Source: Acidobacteria bacterium 13_1_20CM_3_53_8
GTDB lineage: Bacteria; Acidobacteriota; Blastocatellia; Pyrinomonadales; Pyrinomonadaceae
Assembly: GCA_001920415.1 (NCBI GenBank)
Contig: MNJR01000049.1
Location: 1 to 64,000 of the forward strand
Length of the DNA: 64,000 nucleotides
Direction: 5' to 3'
The position numbers and the translations under genes are program-made. Below the pieces are notes generated by a model. The model saw only the letters and a list, made by a program, of their open reading frames with translations, had not been told where the DNA came from and did not search any database. Of the stretch, positions 33,267 to 42,045 are shown piece by piece; position 1 is the first letter of the stretch; every line of letters begins with the position of its first letter.

Positions 33267-35122
33267 GCACTTCTCCTATAGTTAAACTGATTTTTAGCTG
33301 GCCTAGAATACTTCAACCAGTATTTTAAACAAATCGGCCTAATATTCAACCATAATTGTTGAATATCTCGCTCTGTACTTAATTGTGGGATTTTATTTCG
33401 ATTTATATATTTGTCCATCTCGGGCGAGCTTTCAAAGTAATCTATCCATCGTGAATCACTCTGACGTAGAAGCTCTCGCTCTGGAAAACCTTTCAGCGGC
33501 GTCTTCGGGCGCAGTCTGATCTCCTCCGGTAACCTTCCTCGTATGGCCGCTCGCAGCAAATCTTTATGCACAAACCATGGGATCGGCGGAAGGGCGAAAA
33601 GATAGTTAAGTAAACGTACATCAAAGAACGGATAGCGCGTTTCTACAGGAACCCTGATCACGCCCGGATCGGCACGCTCAAATACATCCGGCCAAAACGG
33701 ATGAGTCAAATGATAATAAGCTTCTGGGCGGGTTGGATGGAGTCGTTCGGGCTCTTTATCAATCTGCTCCACGCGCCCCTGTATATTTAATTTTTCCGCT
33801 AGCCCCTTATCGAGCCAACAAGGATAGGAGTTATATTTCTCTGAACCATTCCTTAACCAATTCTTGAATACAGTACGAAATCCTAGCTGAGGAAATCGCC
33901 CATACAATCGCCTGTGTCTCCACATACACTTAATGACTTTTCCAAACTTTAAGCTTTTAAGTGTCTCAGCGAAATACAGGGATGAAAAAAGCAAGGCCGG
34001 ATCCCCCCCAAGCCCGCTTAATACTGTTTGTGAATGAGATGAAACTATTTTCAGATAATCGTACAAAAATGAGGTGAGAGGAAAATCCGTAGGCTCCGGC
34101 GAATATAATTCAGGTTGATCCCATCTCTCGAATAGTGCGTAATCGTCTAAAGTAAGGTATTGGATCGGTATTTTTAGAAAGTCTGCTGTCACTCCAGAGT
34201 AATACCGCTCTTCATCAGGAATCAGCCTGTCATAGACCATAGTAAAAGCGCGCAAGTCATAAGGTTTTGAGTTATGAGACGATAGTTGTTTGGCAATAGC
34301 AGCTATTGAAGGTGAGTCAAGCCCTCCACTCATTGAAACGGCGACTTTGCGTGTGCGCAAACGATCCGCCACTGCGCCTCGCAACAACTCTTCAAAATGC
34401 CCCACATATTCGTCGGGATGACGGTATCGAATATATCCGCCTGTCGGCAAATTCCAGTAACGAATTGGAGGTTGTAACCGCCCTGGGGAGGAAATTAAAT
34501 AATGTGCTGGCGGTAGACGATTGATGTCAGCAAATGTTGTCGTTGTAAATTCCTGATTGAATCCAAAGATTAAAAAGTCGGAGACCGCCAAATCATTTAG
34601 ATCATCCGATACGGCTTCATGAAGCCGCAAGCAGTTGAGAGTATTACTAAAGATGATGTTATCATGGAGGAAAGCATAGTAAAAGGGCTTTATTCCGAAA
34701 TGGTCGCGCGCGCAGAAGAGATGTTGATTCTGCTTGTCCCAGATGGCGAACGCGAAATCTCCTATCAGATGATGGACGCACCGCTCACCCCATACGCGGT
34801 AGGAGCGCGCTATCAATTCAACGTCCGTAGCATCTTTCGAGACAGTCTCGCCTTTGGAATTCAACGACGATATAAGCTCCGCGCGCCCGTCAATGCGTGC
34901 GTCGGCTGTAATCCAGACCTCGCCATCAAGGCTGAAGGGCTGGTGTTCGTTAAAGGATTCGTCCGTAGTGCGAAGCATCGCGTGGCAGAACCCTGCGTTT
35001 CCTTCGCTCCATACACTTTGCGCGTCCGGCCCGCGAAACGACATAAAATCCGCCATGCGTTCGAGCAAAGGTCTGTCAACAGGCTTTCCGTCAAGATTTA
35101 TTATTCCAGCTATTCCGCTCAA
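33263..35122 (-). CDS. Asparagine synthetase-like lasso cyclase (C protein)
   Basis: 619 residues. The N-terminal Ntn-like domain begins MSGIAGI, so the catalytic Cys2 of true glutamine-dependent asparagine synthetases is missing and glutamine hydrolysis is unlikely. The C-terminal synthetase domain has the PP-loop SGGLDS at 265-270 for ATP-dependent adenylation. In lasso pathways such proteins activate the Asp/Glu side chain and close the macrolactam. The start overlaps the B2 stop by four bases and the stop overlaps the precursor start, giving a tight B1-B2-C-A order. Confidence 0.88.
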   Translation of the reverse strand: MSGIAGIINLDGKPVDRPLLERMADFMSFRGPDAQSVWSEGNAGFCHAMLRTTDESFNEHQPFSLDGEVWITADARIDGRAELISSLNSKGETVSKDATDVELIARSYRVWGERCVHHLIGDFAFAIWDKQNQHLFCARDHFGIKPFYYAFLHDNIIFSNTLNCLRLHEAVSDDLNDLAVSDFLIFGFNQEFTTTTFADINRLPPAHYLISSPGRLQPPIRYWNLPTGGYIRYRHPDEYVGHFEELLRGAVADRLRTRKVAVSMSGGLDSPSIAAIAKQLSSHNSKPYDLRAFTMVYDRLIPDEERYYSGVTADFLKIPIQYLTLDDYALFERWDQPELYSPEPTDFPLTSFLYDYLKIVSSHSQTVLSGLGGDPALLFSSLYFAETLKSLKFGKVIKCMWRHRRLYGRFPQLGFRTVFKNWLRNGSEKYNSYPCWLDKGLAEKLNIQGRVEQIDKEPERLHPTRPEAYYHLTHPFWPDVFERADPGVIRVPVETRYPFFDVRLLNYLFALPPIPWFVHKDLLRAAIRGRLPEEIRLRPKTPLKGFPERELLRQSDSRWIDYFESSPEMDKYINRNKIPQLSTERDIQQLWLNIRPICLKYWLKYSRPAKNQFNYRRSA

Positions 35123-35598
35123 TAGAACTCCACCTCGCCCGGTACAATCGCTTGGTTAAATGGAACAAAGCTTTGCACAGCGTCTTGGCTGTCGTTAATG
35201 CACCTGCCATTAAACTCTACCCAAGCGTGTGCTTCGATTAAGTGTTTGTTCTTTCGCACACCAATGCGCAGGTCGCCGCCTATCTTCTCGCGCCTGAGAA
35301 GCCACCAGAGGACTAGCGAGCGCTGTAGACAGTTAGCACGAAAAGGTAGATGCGCGGCGGCGATGTTTACGATTCTTGTTAAGACGCGCGCATGTTCGTT
35401 CACGGACGCGTTTTTGGATGAATCAATAGTGGATTCTAAGGGCACGTGACGTTTGAGAATCGAGTAGCAGCGATTAAAACCGAAGACTCGCGTGCACAGG
35501 GCTGTAAAGGGAAGAAGTATGGCGGCCTGTAGAAGACGCCAACGCTCTGACCATCCTAGACGGCGTAGCTTGTCCCACTTATTCATCGCTAATCTCAA
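35119..35598 (-). CDS. Lasso peptide biosynthesis B2 protein (transglutaminase-like leader peptidase)
   Basis: 159 residues with the papain/transglutaminase-like triad of B2 proteins: Cys90 in RANCLQRSLVLWWLLRR, His124 in EAHAWVEFNG and Asp136 in INDSQD. It removes the leader after the conserved Thr at -2. It overlaps B1 by 20 bases and the cyclase by four, which indicates one transcript with coupled translation. Its first 45 residues form a basic, partly hydrophobic extension. Confidence 0.88.
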   Translation of the reverse strand: MRLAMNKWDKLRRLGWSERWRLLQAAILLPFTALCTRVFGFNRCYSILKRHVPLESTIDSSKNASVNEHARVLTRIVNIAAAHLPFRANCLQRSLVLWWLLRREKIGGDLRIGVRKNKHLIEAHAWVEFNGRCINDSQDAVQSFVPFNQAIVPGEVEFY

Positions 35599-35863
35599 TC
35601 AGCCCTTGCTCTAAAAGTTTCTCGACCAAAGCTTCAAGGTCTCGCCTGAGCAAATCTGTCTCAACATCATACTTTTGAAGAAGTTCACGGTAAGCAGCCT
35701 CTATTGATTCGGAGTCGGACAGTGCCGCCCACATCTCCGTCCCCGTGTCATCCAACCCAAAATAACGCTCGCTGCGTAGATTCAGTATGACGGACTCGCC
35801 GCCAACTTTCGTGATTAGAATATCGCGCGGAACTCGAACCCGGCTTGAAAAAGATATTGCCAT
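35579..35863 (-). CDS. Lasso peptide biosynthesis B1 protein (PqqD family RRE)
   Basis: 94 residues with the PqqD pattern: a beta hairpin (DILITKVGGESVILNL), ERYFGLDDTGTEMWAAL, the helix ESIEAAYRELLQKYDV and the terminal helix LVEKLLEQGLIEI. It binds the precursor leader (Tyr-x2-Pro motif) and delivers it to B2. It is the first gene of the lasso-like operon; the 78 bases upstream separate it from the WecA-like gene on the same strand. Confidence 0.88.
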   Translation of the reverse strand: MAISFSSRVRVPRDILITKVGGESVILNLRSERYFGLDDTGTEMWAALSDSESIEAAYRELLQKYDVETDLLRRDLEALVEKLLEQGLIEISDE

Positions 35864-35941
35864 TTAGCTTTATCCACCCCGATTGTATGCTCGAAGAGAA
35901 TTAGAGCGACTTCTTCCTATCATGGATTTTTTGCTTGACCG

Positions 35942-37537
35942 TTAACTTGCAGCCCCTGCGACCGTCCCTACAGCTACTGTCTCAATCTTTTCATCCTTTA
36001 CAGAACATAGCACTCTTTCAGATGCGCTAGCCAACTCGCGCTGAAACAGATCGCACAAGTAATTTATGTCAAGCAGTATCGCTTCTGAGCCTATTTCTCT
36101 ATAAAGCGAGATATAACCCCACCCACCTTTATCTGTTGCTAGCGGCAGCCGCAATGTCCAGAAACGAGATGAACTAAGCTCCTCAGCAATGAAGCTTTTC
36201 CTTTCCCATGACCAGACGATGAGTCCCTGACGAATCTCCACGCCGCGCAATTTCCCCTCTCTTTTCTCTTCAGCCACAGCCCTCTCGTTCCGTTCGACAT
36301 CCCCGCCGCGCCCAAGCTGTACGCTGGCATGATCAAATTCACCCGCTTCCAGCATTCGCTCGATCACTGAAAAGATGTCCGCAAGACAGGTTGCATTTGA
36401 TAGCGCGCGGCTCGCTCGACGCACATTAATATTATTAGCCAATCTAGCGTGGCGTTCAGTAATGTTTCTTATAACACCAGCTTTTATCTCCTCGACTTCA
36501 TGGTAGCGCAGGTGATGGACAGCTATCACTGTGGCAAAAGCTAGAACGAAAAGTACGAGTCCGGTTACGGTTCCAGTGCCGCCAACAAACAATAGCGAGG
36601 CAAGTCCTAGCACAGCGCACGCGCCGTATAGAGCAAGCGCCGTGCGTCGTTGCGACCAGCCGCGCGCAACCAGCATGTGATGTATATGCTCGCGGTCACC
36701 CTCGAACAATGGCTTGCGGCTGATGAAGCGGCGCGCCATAGTAAAACCCGTGTCTAGAACTGGAAGACCGAATGCAAGAAGCGGGATAGCCACTACGACA
36801 GCAGTGGAAGCTTTCTGCGCGCCCGTGACCGATAGCGCCGCGAGCAGAAACCCTATGGAGAGCGCTCCAGAATCGCCCAGAAAGATAGAAGCAGGATTAA
36901 AGTTGTAGCGCAAAAACCCTACGAGCGTCCCAGATAGCACTAGAGCGAAAACGATTACGACAGGATTGCCCAGCAGCAGAGAGACGATAAGTAAAGTCAG
37001 AGAAGAAAAGAGCGCTGCGCCGGCAGCAAGCCCGTCAAGACCGTCAATCAGGTTGAATGCGTTTGAGATGCCGACCGTCCAGACAACCGTCAGGCAGAAG
37101 CCCGCCCACATGGGTAGATGTATAGACCCTACGAACGGGATGGATAAAGCTTCTACGCGCCCGCCCGCCCAGTAAAGGAGCGAGGCGACGAGTGCAAGCG
37201 AGACGAATTTCACGCGAGCGTTCGCGCCTCGCAGGTCGTCGTAGATTCCCAGCAGAAGGACGAGCGCCGTCGTCAATAAGATTAATCTTATCTGCGAGCC
37301 ATGTTCACGAAGCGACCGCGTCAGAAGATTGTCGACGAACAGCAGCGCGGATAATGACAACCCTATTGACAGAAATATCGCTATACCGCCGAGGCGTGGG
37401 ATGGCTTTTCTATGAAGCCTTCGCTCGTCGTGCGGCTCATCCAGCAATTTGAGGCGCTCGCACAAGCGACGCACTATAGGGGTCAGCAACAGCGATGCCC
37501 CCAATGAAATCACAAAGAGGAGAATATAGGTTTTCAT
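35942..37537 (-). CDS. WecA/TagO-like undecaprenyl-phosphate sugar-1-phosphate transferase with extra C-terminal domain
   Basis: 531 residues. The first ~340 form a polytopic membrane domain of the MraY/WecA family: LLDEPHDERRLHRKAIPRLG, GIYDDLRGA, NAFNLIDGLDGLAAG, FLGDSGALSIGF and the cytoplasmic loop REHIHHMLVARGWS. It transfers a UDP-activated HexNAc-1-phosphate to the lipid carrier and so starts polysaccharide synthesis. About 180 further residues follow the last helices and look like a soluble cytoplasmic domain; family members usually stop near residue 350. It stands at the boundary between the polysaccharide and lasso-like genes. Confidence 0.88.
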   Translation of the reverse strand: MKTYILLFVISLGASLLLTPIVRRLCERLKLLDEPHDERRLHRKAIPRLGGIAIFLSIGLSLSALLFVDNLLTRSLREHGSQIRLILLTTALVLLLGIYDDLRGANARVKFVSLALVASLLYWAGGRVEALSIPFVGSIHLPMWAGFCLTVVWTVGISNAFNLIDGLDGLAAGAALFSSLTLLIVSLLLGNPVVIVFALVLSGTLVGFLRYNFNPASIFLGDSGALSIGFLLAALSVTGAQKASTAVVVAIPLLAFGLPVLDTGFTMARRFISRKPLFEGDREHIHHMLVARGWSQRRTALALYGACAVLGLASLLFVGGTGTVTGLVLFVLAFATVIAVHHLRYHEVEEIKAGVIRNITERHARLANNINVRRASRALSNATCLADIFSVIERMLEAGEFDHASVQLGRGGDVERNERAVAEEKREGKLRGVEIRQGLIVWSWERKSFIAEELSSSRFWTLRLPLATDKGGWGYISLYREIGSEAILLDINYLCDLFQRELASASERVLCSVKDEKIETVAVGTVAGAAS

Positions 37538-37547
37538 TTTTGTCCCT

Positions 37548-38645
37548 TTAACTGCCTACGACTTCTCTGTAAACCTCTAGAGTTCTGTTGGTCATGGTTG
37601 CTAATGAGAATTCCTCCTCGACGCGCTTGCGACCGGCCATTCCCAACTCATGAGAGCGAGCCGGGTCGTTTAAGAGGTTGTTGATTGCTCTTCCTAGAGC
37701 GAGCGGGTCTGCGGGCGGCACTGTCAGTCCTGAAACACCGTGAAGAGAGACGAAGGGCACGCCCGAATCCAAGTTGGTGTTGACCACGGGCTTGCCGCAT
37801 GCCATCGCCTCCAGTTGAACGATTCCGAAAGCCTCGCTTCGTGCCACGGACGAGAGCACGAATACGTCCGCAGCATGATAAAAAGGCGAGACCTCCTTAA
37901 CCTCTGATAGAAAGAAAACTCTGTCAGTTATATCGTGCGCACTGGCCTCTTCCGCGAGCGTGCGACGCAAAGGCCCATTGCCGACTATTAACAGGCGGCC
38001 ACGCACATGGCGCATAGCTCGTATGAGATATTCGAAGCCTTTGTAGTAAACTAACCGTCCTACGGCCAGCACTATCCTTGGCCCAAAATTCTTCCTTATA
38101 TCTTCTACCTCCGCATGATCTGTTCGTTTGAATGCTTCCAACGAGATGCCGTAAGGAACGACTCTGCACAGCTTTCCGTAAGGGCGCAGTATCGGTGAAC
38201 TGGCGATGTGATTGGGCGTCGCAACTATTATCGCGCTGGCACGGTCGAGCGCACGTTTGAGGAAAGGCCAGAATGCCTTTCCCAGAAACTTTTGTCTGAC
38301 AATGTCGCTGTGATAGCCGATAATCAAGCGCCCTTTGTGTCCGCTCGCAAGGTAAGACAGAATGGCTGTGGGATTCGGATAGTGTATGTGAACGATTTCA
38401 GCCTTCGTCTCTCTAATCTTCCTCACCATGCGAGGGCAGACAGGGGCTGCTGCTAAGTCGAACGCCTTGCCTAATCGCGTCACTTTAATCCCGTCAATTA
38501 ACTCTTCCACTGTGTTGCCGCTATCGTTAGCAACGATGATTTCGACATCCACGGACGACTTCAGTTCCGCGCAAAGCGCTTTTATATGCGTCTCCATCCC
38601 GCCGGGATGAGGCGGATAGTATTTGCCTACGTGTAGAACTTTCAT
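37548..38645 (-). CDS. Glycosyltransferase family 4
   Basis: 365 residues, GT-B fold. The N-terminal KYYPPHPGGMETH loop and the C-terminal VGRLVYYKGFEYLI and EAFGIVQLEAMACGKPVV (the E-x7-E nucleotide-sugar site) are typical of retaining GT4 enzymes. It starts on the same strand upstream of the WecA-like gene with a 10-base gap. Sugar and acceptor are unknown. Confidence 0.88.
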   Translation of the reverse strand: MKVLHVGKYYPPHPGGMETHIKALCAELKSSVDVEIIVANDSGNTVEELIDGIKVTRLGKAFDLAAAPVCPRMVRKIRETKAEIVHIHYPNPTAILSYLASGHKGRLIIGYHSDIVRQKFLGKAFWPFLKRALDRASAIIVATPNHIASSPILRPYGKLCRVVPYGISLEAFKRTDHAEVEDIRKNFGPRIVLAVGRLVYYKGFEYLIRAMRHVRGRLLIVGNGPLRRTLAEEASAHDITDRVFFLSEVKEVSPFYHAADVFVLSSVARSEAFGIVQLEAMACGKPVVNTNLDSGVPFVSLHGVSGLTVPPADPLALGRAINNLLNDPARSHELGMAGRKRVEEEFSLATMTNRTLEVYREVVGS

Positions 38646-38757
38646 TCGTTAGCTAGCAGCTTATCTGAACTGATATGAACAGAAGCGTCTCTGAAGAGAG
38701 TTTGATGAAGATGTTTTCAGCCAGATTATCAAGACCTGGAATCCGGCAGAAAGTGAG

Positions 38758-39753
38758 CTAACGCGCGGAAACTCCCAGAGGAGTTTCCGTCAGCGCTTCG
38801 ACATCTTTTCTAACCATCTCTTTAATCAAGTCTACGAAGGAGTAAGTAGGCTGCCAGCCCAACACGCGGCGGGCTTTGCCGGCATCGCCGACCAGCATGT
38901 CAACTTCCGCTGGACGGTAAAGCTTCTCGTCCAGCTTCACATACTTCTCGTAGTTCAGCCCCACCTCCGCAAAAGCAAGCTCGCAGAATTCGCGCACGCT
39001 ATGCGTCTCGCCCGTAGCGACAACATAGTCGTCCGCCTCTGGTTGCTGAAGCATCAGATGCATAGCGCGTACGTAATCTGCGGCGTGTCCCCAGTCTCGC
39101 TTCGCCTCAAGATTGCCCAGACGAAGTTCTGAAGCCAGCCCCAGATTTATGCGCGCCACCGTGCTTGAGATTTTACGCGTCACGAACTCGAACCCGCGTC
39201 GCGGTCCCTCGTGGTTAAATAGCAGGCCGCTAACGCAGAACATTCCATACGCCTCGCGGTAATTTCTGGTCAACTCGAAGCCAGCGACCTTGCTTATCCC
39301 ATAGGGCGAGCGCGGGTGAAATGGAGTTGTCTCATTCTGCGGAACATCCCTGACCTTGCCGAACATCTCGCTCGAACCGGCGAAGTAGAACTTGCACTCC
39401 GGTTGCAACTCGTGCAGCGCTGCAAGCATGTGATGCGTGCCGTTGACGTTGATATTCATCGTAGAGAAGCCATCGTTGAAACTTTCAGCGACGAAGCTCT
39501 GCGCCGCCAGGTGATAGCATTCGTCGAACTTCTCTCTCGTCAGAACATGGAAGATGCTTGAATAGCTTTCCAGACTAGCCGGATGGAGTTTGATTCTGTC
39601 CAGCAGATGTTTTATGCGAAAGAACCTGCGTTCCGGGTCTTCCAGCGCGACGCGGCGCACAAGCCCGTGAACCTCGTAGCCCAGATCAAGCAGATGCTCG
39701 GCCAGATAACTACCGTCCTGCCCGGTTATACCTGTTATAAAAGCTCTTTTCAT
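38758..39753 (-). CDS. gmd: GDP-mannose 4,6-dehydratase
   Basis: 331 residues from the second Met (an earlier ATG at 39774 adds seven). An extended SDR with Rossmann motif ITGITGQDGSYLAE, the segment LHPASLES, the catalytic FAGSSEMFG and SPYGISK (Tyr-x3-Lys), NHEGPRRG and RDWGHAADYV, all hallmarks of Gmd. It converts GDP-D-mannose to GDP-4-keto-6-deoxymannose, the precursor of fucose, rhamnose or perosamine type sugars. No obvious partner reductase or aminotransferase lies beside it. Confidence 0.92.
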   Translation of the reverse strand: MKRAFITGITGQDGSYLAEHLLDLGYEVHGLVRRVALEDPERRFFRIKHLLDRIKLHPASLESYSSIFHVLTREKFDECYHLAAQSFVAESFNDGFSTMNINVNGTHHMLAALHELQPECKFYFAGSSEMFGKVRDVPQNETTPFHPRSPYGISKVAGFELTRNYREAYGMFCVSGLLFNHEGPRRGFEFVTRKISSTVARINLGLASELRLGNLEAKRDWGHAADYVRAMHLMLQQPEADDYVVATGETHSVREFCELAFAEVGLNYEKYVKLDEKLYRPAEVDMLVGDAGKARRVLGWQPTYSFVDLIKEMVRKDVEALTETPLGVSAR

Positions 39754-39817
39754 CACGCTCTTTTCATCCTTCAACTTTCATCTGCAAACGGCAAAGCCCG
39801 TTTGAAAATCAGGAACT

Positions 39818-40975
39818 TTAAACCAGTTGACGATACAGGGCAACCATGCGCTCGGCGTACGCCGCCCAACTATATTTTGCCGCCTGCTCAACTCCTTTTG
39901 CCTTTCGCTTGTTCCATTCCTCAGGCTGCTTAACCTTCTCATTGAGAAGTTGGACTACAGACTCACTCCACACTTTAATGTCGCCGACAGCGCTGAAGAC
40001 GGCTGCGTCTCCGGCCACCTCACGTAGCACAGGCAGGTCGCTCGCAACCACTGGCGTCCCGCAAGCCATCGCTTCAACAACAGGCAGGCCGAACCCTTCC
40101 CTCTCTGAAGGCTGCAATACCAGAGTCGCGCAACGGTAAACGGCTGCGAGAATTTTTCTATCCAGGTAAGGCAATACAGTTATAGAATCGTCTAATCTCA
40201 ACTCATCAATCAGACGCTTCTGCTCTCTTGTAAACGACCCGCCCACGCGAACCAGCCGGACGTGCGGCACTTCATTCCAAACAGACACTAAAGTCCTTAG
40301 CAGTACGTCAACTCTTTTACGCGGTATAGTGCTGCCCACATGTAAGATGTAAATAGCATCGCCGTTTGAAGAGCCTAGAAGTCGCGCCGCCACGGCGTCC
40401 GCGTTCGCGTCCGCTTCTGGCGAGCACGCGGGATGAACACCATTAGGGATAACAACGACGCGCTCAGGTTCTTGAAGGCCATGTTCTAGCAACTCTTCGC
40501 GCGTTACGTTGCTGACGCAAACCACTCTCGCGGCCTTGCCTAGACCGGCCAGCGTGTACTTTGCAACCATCCTGAGCACACCGTTCTTACGGCCACCGTT
40601 CTTATCCCAGAGACATCGAAAAGCATCAAGGTCATGGCATGTTACGACCGAGCGCTCGCCCGGCAGGTAGTTGACCAGTTGCCCGTAGCTGTGGTCCACG
40701 ATGTGAAACAGGTCAAAGCTACCTCTCAACTCATGCATCATGCGCGTGTAATCCCACATGCGATTAACCAGCCGATCTGCGTTGAAAGCGCTGCGCCAGG
40801 TGGGCGGAGCTATTCGAGTAAAGCGGCGTCGCATAGGCGGACGTATTGATGTCACGCTAATCGAGTCGGCATGATTGCGCCTGAGATTGCTGCACAGCAT
40901 CTCTCCGACCAGGTCCATGCTGGGCCAATTCTCTTCAACTAGATCGCAAAGTACGGCAAGGCGCGGCAGGCTCAT
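39818..40975 (-). CDS. Glycosyltransferase family 4
   Basis: 385 residues, GT-B fold. GSTIPRKRVDVLL is the start of the C-terminal Rossmann domain and EREGFGLPVVEAMACGTPVV the E-x7-E donor site, resembling mannosyltransferases of the WbaZ type. It lies upstream of gmd on the same strand. Its specificity cannot be told. Confidence 0.88.
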   Translation of the reverse strand: MSLPRLAVLCDLVEENWPSMDLVGEMLCSNLRRNHADSISVTSIRPPMRRRFTRIAPPTWRSAFNADRLVNRMWDYTRMMHELRGSFDLFHIVDHSYGQLVNYLPGERSVVTCHDLDAFRCLWDKNGGRKNGVLRMVAKYTLAGLGKAARVVCVSNVTREELLEHGLQEPERVVVIPNGVHPACSPEADANADAVAARLLGSSNGDAIYILHVGSTIPRKRVDVLLRTLVSVWNEVPHVRLVRVGGSFTREQKRLIDELRLDDSITVLPYLDRKILAAVYRCATLVLQPSEREGFGLPVVEAMACGTPVVASDLPVLREVAGDAAVFSAVGDIKVWSESVVQLLNEKVKQPEEWNKRKAKGVEQAAKYSWAAYAERMVALYRQLV

Positions 40976-41051
40976 AAGATCAATTGTACACGGAATGAAT
41001 AATACTAACGTGAGTTCGATGTAAGAAAGAGAAAGACGAAAGAGAGAGAGA

Positions 41052-41127
41052 TGTCCATGCGCACCACACTAAGCAACACGAAACGAGCAGTTCTATTCGT
41101 GTAGATTAGTGTGATGCGCGTGGATAA
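41052..41127. repeat. Inverted repeat (CACGAA family, diverged)
   Basis: TGTCCATGCGCACCACACTA (41052 onward) plus AACACGAA pairs with TTCGTGTAGATTAGTGTGAT and GCGCGTGGATA ending at 41127. It lies in the 266-base gap 40976-41241, which has no gene. The family also occurs at 6029 and 7369. Confidence 0.75.
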
Positions 41128-41241
41128 TTCATTCGCTCCTTTCTCTTCATGGCTTATATCAAATTCGCGTTAATACTAATTTGTAATCAATGAAGCTTTA
41201 ACTTTCAGTCAACCGCCTCGGCACGATTGCACTTAAATTAG

Positions 41242-42045
41242 TTAATCGGGCTTGCGCGCAAGGAAATAATGGTTGGAAGCGAATAGACGCTTCGACATCA
41301 GACTCTGTGAGAGCCGACTCTTTTTTATTACTCTTTTAAGAGCCGGTTGGCTCAAGCTGCTTCCCAGACCCAGGTACAGAGACTTTTCGACGCGAAGCCC
41401 CGCGTTAGTTATCAAGTGATAAAGCTCTTCGTGCGTGTATTCCCGGTAATGAATATCCGCCTTCGTAATGACCTGTTCATCATCAATCTTTGGCTCGTCT
41501 ATGAAGTCGCGCGTCCCCCAGAGCAAAGACTTGCCTCTAAGAGAGCGAACGGCGGCCATCACGGTCGCCGGGTTCGGAGTTGTCAGAATCATCAATCCGC
41601 CTGGGCGCATCAGGCGCGCCAGATCGAGCATAAGTCCTAGAGGGTGATTCAAGATATGCTCTATCACCTGTGCGATAATCACTATGTCAAACGAGTTGCT
41701 TGCCAGATTTTTGAAAGGACGCAGTTCGTTCAGATTTGAGTGGACGAATTTGATGCCAGCCTTATCAAAGACCTCGCGCCTATCAGCAAGTTCGCAAGCG
41801 TCAGTCCCCGTCACGCTATATCCAAGAAGTCTGAACAGGAAACTGATGTAGCCGTTAAAACAGCCTACATCCAGAACGTGCAGGCCAGGGTGTGGCGGAA
41901 AGCGCGTTACCACGTCGTCAATCATCAGACGCACATGCGGCTCGTTCAAAGGCCAGTGCTCATTAATCATCCACGAATTATAGCGGTACTCATGAAGCAT
42001 AGAAGCAATGGCGTGCTCCGCTTCAACCTTCACAGCTTGCGCCAT
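41242..42045 (-). CDS. SAM-dependent methyltransferase (class I)
   Basis: 267 residues. Motif I is HVLDVGCFNGYISFLF, motif II IAQVIEHILNHP and motif III LMRPGGLMILTTPN, a Methyltransf_11/23-like pattern. The start codon shares one base with the stop of the upstream glycosyltransferase. It probably methylates a glycan or lipid-linked sugar; the substrate is unknown. Confidence 0.85.
   Translation of the reverse strand: MAQAVKVEAEHAIASMLHEYRYNSWMINEHWPLNEPHVRLMIDDVVTRFPPHPGLHVLDVGCFNGYISFLFRLLGYSVTGTDACELADRREVFDKAGIKFVHSNLNELRPFKNLASNSFDIVIIAQVIEHILNHPLGLMLDLARLMRPGGLMILTTPNPATVMAAVRSLRGKSLLWGTRDFIDEPKIDDEQVITKADIHYREYTHEELYHLITNAGLRVEKSLYLGLGSSLSQPALKRVIKKSRLSQSLMSKRLFASNHYFLARKPD

Noticed and set aside
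33125-33328. Plus-strand 67-codon frame opposite the lasso precursor
   Set aside because: It is antisense to the precursor and the cyclase end, with no ribosome binding site or recognisable motif.
34619-35125. Plus-strand 168-codon frame opposite the cyclase
   Set aside because: It is antisense to a gene with clear family motifs and continuous overlap with B2 and the precursor.
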